A stretch of 64,000 nt of DNA from Leucaena leucocephala (taxonomy: Eukaryota; Streptophyta; Magnoliopsida; Fabales; Fabaceae). Position 1 is the stretch's first letter; each line of letters starts with the position of its first letter. The notes below the pieces were generated by a model. The model was not told the origin of the DNA. It saw only the letters and a program-made list of their open reading frames with translations, and ran no database searches. Of this stretch, positions 57,586-64,000 are shown one piece after another. Position numbers and translations under genes: made by a program. The stretch is taken from positions 625,001 to 689,000 of the forward strand of contig CM073549.1 in assembly GCA_037074615.1 (NCBI GenBank), given 5' to 3'.

Positions 57586-59591
57586 AGTTGATTTTAATAG
57601 GGTAGTTAATACTAAAGATGCTCATAAGCTCAGTTTGGTTCGGTTTTGGGCAAAAATCGAACTGAACCAGATCCATTTGTTAGCGAAAAATGAAAGCTTG
57701 ATAAGTTTTCTCTTCTATTTGGTTTGGCCCAATCCAGTTTGGATCATTCGGATAAATTTTAAAAATAAATTAATGTCGAGGCAAGAGTTAATTTAATTAT
57801 TCTAATATTTAAATGGTATGCATGAAATTACTTTCAACAATGCCATTCTCTAAATCTAGATATTGCACAAGACAGAGTATCCGCGAACCCTCGGGTCTAT
57901 CTTCTATTGTGCAAGGATCTGGGATTTTCAATCATATAATAAGCATCACACCTTGTCACTTAGTGGTAGTTCTCTAGTGCAAGGAAAAAAACGAAAAACA
58001 TTCCTAGTTCTGGAAACTGTCTTCACCTTCTATTAATGTAAAAATAATATAATCTTTTAATAATTAATATATAACATATTTAATTAATTTAATTAAAATA
58101 AATAAATTACTTAATATAACATATTTTTTATAAAATATTTTACTCTCTTTTTTATTTAATTATTATTTAGAGAGTATTAATATAAATAATATGAGAAAAA
58201 TAGATAAATATAAAAAATGGATAATATTTTTGTTCATTTTGTTCAGAAAGACGTGCATGCAACGGTATAGATATTAATGATTTGGAATCAGAGACGATAC
58301 TTGACATACTGCATGAAATTGCCTAACAAAGAGATATATACATATGTTATTAGATTTACTAATATGTAGTATACTTCTGTTTGTACGTTGTTTGATTATA
58401 ATTTAGCTCATCAATGCTTTTACGATTTAAAACATTTAATTTGTGTTGCACTAAGGGTTTTATTTATGGTTTAATTATTAAAACCTGTACAACGTTGGGC
58501 GGATAATAAGCGGGGTTGAATGAATTCATAAATATGATTATAGGATGAATATTTTTATTAAATATATTTTTATTAGAAATAATTTTATTTAAAATATTAT
58601 TATATATTAAATATGAAAATTTTTTATAATAAAAATTTAAATATTATTTTTTTATATTACGAGAGACTAATCCTCTTACTATAACCAATCCTCCTACTAT
58701 AATCAAGCCCGTTAGCTATAGGATGAATATATGATAAGCTAAAGAACAAGTAAACAAAGACGCAAGAAAAGCCGAAACTTGAAAGAGAATACAAGAAGAG
58801 GAAATAATTAAGGTTTGGAAGGAGTTAAAGTTATGAAAGCATTTAGGTCTGATGTACCAACTGGTTGTTAGGACAACCAAATACGCTTCTTACCATCCCA
58901 CAAAGAACTAACAATTCAACGAAACACTCTTCAATCATAACAAGTATGGCATCTTCTGGAATTACTTCAATTCAATCTCAACTTACCAGCGTTTATCATT
59001 TAACAGCAAAACCAACCTCTAGCTGGAAGAAAAAACTAACAAGTTACTGTTCTATTATTATTATTAGTTTTGCAGAGTTCATTCATAAAACAATCTTTAA
59101 ATTTAAGTTTCGCAGAAAGTCAGAAACCAAAACCATTGATGATCTCTCTCTCTCTACCTCCTTCATCAGCTATTTCTACGTCTACATCTACTGATCTACC
59201 CATGTAAAAAGCTGTCGAGTTTTTCACCTTTTGCATTATTTGGTATTGCAAAGTACAGTTTTGGCCCTCTACTGTCTATTACTTTCACGTTTCCTTCTGG
59301 TCTTTTGGTATTTTCATGGAATAGCCCAGTCTGACGCAATCTCGACCTGCTCCAACAGTGATTTTGCACCAATCCCATAGCCAGAAAAAGAAAAAAATAA
59401 ACAAGGAAAAAAATACCAGAGCTTCAAAACCTCGCAGCGTCCGCAATTTCCTTTGCCATCATTCTTCTTCTTCTTCGTCTTTATACAGTCTCTTACTTTC
59501 TCTCTCTTCTCTCACTGCCTTCTGTAAAAAGTCCATTTTTTTTACTTGGGTCCGTACACCTGGTAGTCGGAGCTAGCTTCTACGCCGGCCG

Positions 59592-60836
59592 GTGAGAGAG
59601 ACTTTCCCTTCGTGTCATCTTTCTGTGACGAATTTTTGTCTTTTGTGTTCTGTGAGCACAGTCCTGCTTGACATGCGCCACTGATGCGGAACATGTCCAC
59701 TTTTAATCGCATTTAGAGACTTTTTTCTTCGTGTTGCTGTATTTAGTGGAGTTATCTGTATGTTTGTTTATCAGATGACTAGAGCTTTATAGATGATGCT
59801 TTAGGAAGATGGGTTTGGAGGTTTGGTTCAGTCCACTTTTCTGAGTTAAAGTGGCAAGTTAGGCTTCTAGTTTGAACATTCTTCTTCTTAATGTTTGAAC
59901 AATACCGGTCGGGTTTCTAGCTTCTTGGTTTTTCTCCCTCAAACTGCTTTTCTCTGTCTCTCTGGTCCAAGAGAGAAAGAGCAAGTGTGAGCTTTCTGTT
60001 TCTGAAACCTAAGTTTGTTGGGAGAAGAGTGAGTTCTCGTGGAGCCTGCATTTTAATATCATTTTGAATTCATTGTATTAACTTGAATTTGAATTAGACA
60101 GGAAGACATTGATAGTACTCAGTGTTTTTTTACTTTTTGCCCGTTTTTTCCCTGGTAAGTTAGCTATCAGTGGGAGTTTCTTCTGAGCAAATGTTTGATC
60201 GTTAATGGAAAATATTTCTTTTTTTAAATTTTCTTTCTTTGCAATATCTTGTTCTGGAGTTCTAAGTTGATAAATTAGGATGAGACATCCTTGGATTTAG
60301 TTTATGTTCATTCTGATAAAAGTAAAGAAAAAATAATTTACTTTCATATAGCGGAGAAGAGGTCTTGATTTTGACGTGATTAAGATAAACTTGTTTCATG
60401 GCCTTTCGATTCTATAATTGAATTTAGTTTAAGCAGAGCCAAGCCTACAGTTCAGCCATGAGACATTTGTATTTATAATTGTTAATTCTTTCCTTTGCTT
60501 CGTTCTGTTTTGTCTTTCTCACATCATTTCATATGTATAAGTTTCATGGTCTTTAGCCTTTACCTTGATTTTCACAGCATCCAAGTGACAAAGTTCAGTT
60601 ATGATGGCAACAAGTATGAGTATTTGTAGATTGATTTTTGCTTCCTTTTCTTTTTCAGCTTATGTATAAAACAAGGTAAACCTGAAATTGAAGATCTGCA
60701 TTCTGCTATTAAAAAGAGTCAATTTCAATGACTCATTCTCTCTCAAAGTTGGTGACATGAGTTGCATAATGATCTAAAGCGGAATTCAGCTTCTGTGTTC
60801 GTACCGACATGACTTTGAATGACCATTAATTTTCAG
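59592..60836 (+). other. Probable 5' UTR intron of the BEL1-like gene
   Basis: CCG|GTGAGAG at 59591/59592 is a strong donor after a CT-rich leader, and TTTTCAG at 60836 is a strong acceptor 89 bases before the start codon. Long leader introns are common in BEL1-like genes. This is inferred from signals only. Confidence 0.45.
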
Positions 60837-60925
60837 ATAGCTTTTGCTTTAGTGCATTCTGTGCATGTTTGGATCAGCTTACAGCTTTTACTTCCATAAG
60901 GCATCAAGAAAAGGGTTTTGACAAT

Positions 60926-63507
60926 ATGGCAACTTATTTGCCAAATTCATATTCCGACACACCGATTACCTCTAGTAATATAACCTTGTATATGAACTCT
61001 GGTTCGTATCCCGATGCATTCTCTGGAAATTCTCAGGAGCAAAATGGCTGCTTTGTGATTCCACCAATGAGTTTGTCACAATCAGCCCCAGAACAGCAAG
61101 AAATCTTAGCAAATCTTCGTGGGTTACAAACTGGGGACTATGATTTCACTGCATGGAGACAAGGGAGAAATGAGATGCTAGTAACACATCCAATGCATGG
61201 AAATAACTTGCAGAGCCAGGGATTATCTCTCAGCCTTGGAACCCAAACACCATCAGGAATCCAAGTGTCTCCTTTCCATGATCAAAGTTCTAACCCGAGT
61301 TTCGATTCGTTTTTAGGTCAAAATCCATCGATTTCGGGCCATAAAAGCAGCTCATCTAGGCATGAGTGTATGAGGCACAGTGAAAATTTGCCTTCTGATT
61401 TACCTGAAGCTAGTCAAGTTTTGAATAGAGGGGATTATTCTTTGCATGGGATGCCAAATGTTTCAAGAACAATTCCAAATTCCAAGTACCTCAAGGCGGC
61501 ACAAGAGCTACTTGATGAAGTTGTTGACATCCAAAAAGCAATGAAACAACCCAATGTGAAAAGTCCGAGCACACGCGAGAAGAAGACTTCTAAGGAGAAT
61601 GATGGAAGACTAGAAAATGAAAGGCCACCTGCTAATGGAGAGCCTAACCCTCAAGATTTAGAGGGCAACACCTCTTGTGAGCTTTCGCATGCTGAAAAAC
61701 AAGATCTGCAGAACAAGTTAACAAAGCTACTGTCAATGCTGGATGAGGTATAACCCATATTAAGTTGAGTTCTGCTCTTTTATAAGTCCAATTTCCTCAC
61801 ACAGTTGATCATGACTGTTCTTATATACCTTTGGAAGAGCAAAAATCATGCTACTAATGACAAAATAAAATATGAAATCTACAGCAATATGCATTATTCA
61901 TAAGTTATCAACAGTGTGATTTGTTTTTCAAATTCCATACACTACATGTGGGGTCCAATAGCCATAACCATAAACTCTTGGGTATATTGCTAAAGACTTA
62001 GGAATGAGATAAATTTGGTATCACCTGGTTTTGCATAACTAGGCTTTGTGTTCTAGTACATATCAATAGTCCATAGTATTCGAGATTCGAGAATGCACGT
62101 TAAATAATCAGTCTTTTCTCATAATGGCATGCATTGTGTTCGCTACCATATTATTAAGTGTGATTTAAGACCATTTTATAGGAAGTTCTAATGGCCTCCA
62201 TTGAATTACCACAGGTTCACAGTAGGTACAAACAATATTATCATCAGATGCAGATTGTGGTATCGTCATTTGATGTGATAGCAGGACGTGGGGCAGCTAA
62301 ACCATACACGGCTCTAGCTCTACAAACCATTTCGCGCCATTTCCGGTGCTTGCACGATGCAATCACTGGCCAGATCAGTGCAACACAGAAGTGCCTTGGA
62401 GAGCAAGATTCTGCAGGAAATAATAAAGGAGTTGGAATATCAAGACTCCGGTATGTTGACCAACAACTCCAGCAACAGAGGGCTCTTCAGCAGCTTGGAG
62501 TGATGCATCATGCATGGAGGCCACAAAGGGGACTACCAGAAGGCTCTGTTTCAATTCTTCGCGCTTGGCTTTTCGAACATTTCCTTCATCCGTATTCTTC
62601 TTTCTCTTGTTTGCTTCTCTTAGATATTGTTCCAAGGCTTTCTGTGTTTAGTTATCTAATTGCCATATTCTCTTGCTTCACAGCTATCCCAAAGATTCTG
62701 AAAAGGCAATGCTAGCAAGGCAGACAGGTTTGACTAGAAGTCAGGTAGAAATTTAAAACCATCTTCTTTGAAACTTGTTAAGATAACTTCATGTATTTTA
62801 TTACTGAACCAAAATAAGGGACATGTCGAAGAACAAAATTGAAATCGAAGTTTTTGATTCATTGACATAGGAATTCTGGGAATACGATAATCATAATCAT
62901 CAGTGACACTTTTTGCATGATACAGGTCTCAAATTGGTTTATAAATGCACGAGTTCGTCTTTGGAAACCTATGATTGAGGAGATGTACAAGGAAGAAATT
63001 GCAGATGCCGACTTGCACTCCAGTTCTTCAACTGAAGATGCATCCAAGGTAAGCAAAAGCGATGTCAAACTTTCCGATGATGGGTGTGATGATTTACAAC
63101 AGAACCAGAGTTCAATGGCAGCCGACAAGGCTAAGGACTTGAGATCTGATAAGCAAACTGAGGAGCAACAGCAAAGGCTCTGCTTTGATGACTGTAGTGT
63201 CTTCCAAGATGGCACAGCTGTCCAGACTAATGAAGGCGGTTCGGGGTTTGTAGCGGTTGCTCCGGCATGCCATATGTCCGAGTTGGGGAGGTTTCAGCCT
63301 GGAAACGGCGGTGTGTCGCTGACATTAGGTTTGCAGCATTGTGAAGTTGGTGATTTTATGTCCGGCGATATCCGTCATAGCTTCGTCGTCATGAGGGAGG
63401 ATGGTATTTACAATGCAGCATCAGCTGCTACCATTGGAGTTCAGACATCAGAACTTGATTATGTAGCTGCTGGAAACCAGCACCAAAGATTCACTTCGCC
63501 CCATTAA
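60926..63507 (+). CDS. BLH7: BEL1-like homeodomain (TALE) transcription factor, BLH6/7 type, C-terminally shortened
   Basis: Four coding exons, 60926-61747, 62215-62591, 62684-62744 and 62926-63507, give 613 residues. The start is the first in-frame ATG (MATYLPN), the family N terminus. A ZIBEL-type motif (QGLSLSLG) precedes the SKY box ([15 protein letters not shown], residues 186-200). The BELL domain covers about 262-345. The TALE homeodomain lies near 370-432, with the PYP loop extension at 400-402 and helix 3 [15 protein letters not shown] from 421. A second ZIBEL motif (GVSLTLG) is near the C terminus. BELL proteins pair with KNOX proteins through SKY and BELL to enter the nucleus; BLH6 relatives repress lignin genes in the secondary wall. 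The usual terminal LLHDFVA-like tail is missing because TAA and TGA replace two leucine codons. Assignment to BLH6/7 rests on remembered poplar relatives and gene neighbourhood. Confidence 0.92.
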
Positions 63508-64000
63508 TGACATGTTTTTATAGTATAAAGACAATCTGTTGCAATATTGTGACATGCGAAATATATAATATAGTATTGTGTCTGATATACTCATATCAAT
63601 GTTGTAATCCTTGTGCAGAGAAAATGAGTGATTAGTGATGATCACTGATATAAGACGACCCTGTATAGGAAGCAACCCATCAAGGACTGGGCAAGAATTG
63701 TATTCTATCTCGAAATTTATCGGAAGATTTGCTCGTCCCGGAAGGTGCTTATCTTTAGATCGTTATGCGAAAAAGAAAAGTATGTACTAATCCTATTGAT
63801 GAAGCTAGACCGTGTCAAATACTCCTTGTCCTCAGAAAATAATTAAAAATTAGGAGAAAATCTTTCTTAAAATGTATTTAGTTTCCTTCAATTTTTAATT
63901 TGATAGTTCTATATTTTTCTCTCTTTCTTGAATTGTTTATTTTTACTATGTTAATACTATTTACTCATGTAATTTTGTTTTGTTAGTATTGTTAATGTTA
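63508..64000. other. 3' flank of the BEL1-like gene
   Basis: Presumed 3' UTR and downstream DNA running to the window edge. The first 24 bases still resemble the lost C-terminal codons. No gene is seen in the rest. Confidence 0.5.

Larger units (their letters stand above)
56140..60925. other. Divergent intergenic region, RBM28-like and BEL1-like genes
   Basis: A 4.8-kb shared upstream region. It contains the RBM28-like promoter (left), a Harbinger-like MITE (56460-57132), a SINE-type repeat (57442-57585), an AT-rich tract to about 58700, and the BEL1-like promoter and leader from about 59400. A CT-rich stretch near 59440-59520 looks like leader sequence. Confidence 0.55.

Overview
The window is nuclear DNA of a flowering plant, and its protein sequences and gene content point to a core eudicot, probably a rosid. 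Genes have many short GT-AG introns, intergenic DNA is very AT-rich and full of small inverted-repeat transposons, and every protein has an obvious plant counterpart. I cannot name the species.

Layout: (1) 1-11.4 kb, a tandem pair of alpha-COP (coatomer subunit alpha) genes on +, the first cut by the window edge. (2) 13.6-14.4 kb, a short SHI-RELATED SEQUENCE (SRS) zinc-finger regulator on +. (3) 18.1-23.8 kb, the replicative helicase subunit MCM4 on +, 18 coding exons, with E2F-type sites just upstream and one GC-AG intron. (4) 24.8-26.5 kb, an RD19-type papain-like cysteine protease on -, convergent with MCM4. (5) 26.5-34.0 kb, a gene-poor stretch with a duplicated block, a Mutator-type MITE with a clear target duplication, and a Harbinger-like MITE. 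(6) 34.1-37.7 kb, a PAP10-type purple acid phosphatase on +. (7) 39.2-44.3 kb, a WD40-repeat protein of unclear function on +. (8) 45.3-48.7 kb, a SHL/EBS-type BAH-PHD chromatin reader on -. (9) 49.6-56.1 kb, a four-RRM RBM28/Nop4-like nucleolar protein on -. (10) 60.9-63.5 kb, a BLH6/7-type BEL1-like homeodomain gene on +, whose usual C-terminal tail is removed by two in-frame stops.

The genes are unrelated housekeeping and regulatory genes, not an operon or cluster. What links them is history. From memory of Arabidopsis locus numbers, the alpha-COP, SRS3, RD19b and RBM28-like genes lie in the same order around At2g21390-At2g21440. The BLH7, WD40, PAP10 and MCM4 genes lie in the same, mirrored, order around At2g16400-At2g16440. 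RD19 and SHL are neighbours at At4g39090/At4g39100. This window looks like the unfractionated order from which those Arabidopsis segments were thinned.

Exon models were built by hand from splice signals, frame continuity and remembered family sequences. Total lengths agree with the families. I found no CRISPR array, rRNA, intact tRNA, prokaryotic-style cluster or wholly new system. The most interesting items are the interleaved synteny, the tandem alpha-COP pair, the BELL tail loss, the filled and empty MITE site, and the uncharacterised WD40 gene.
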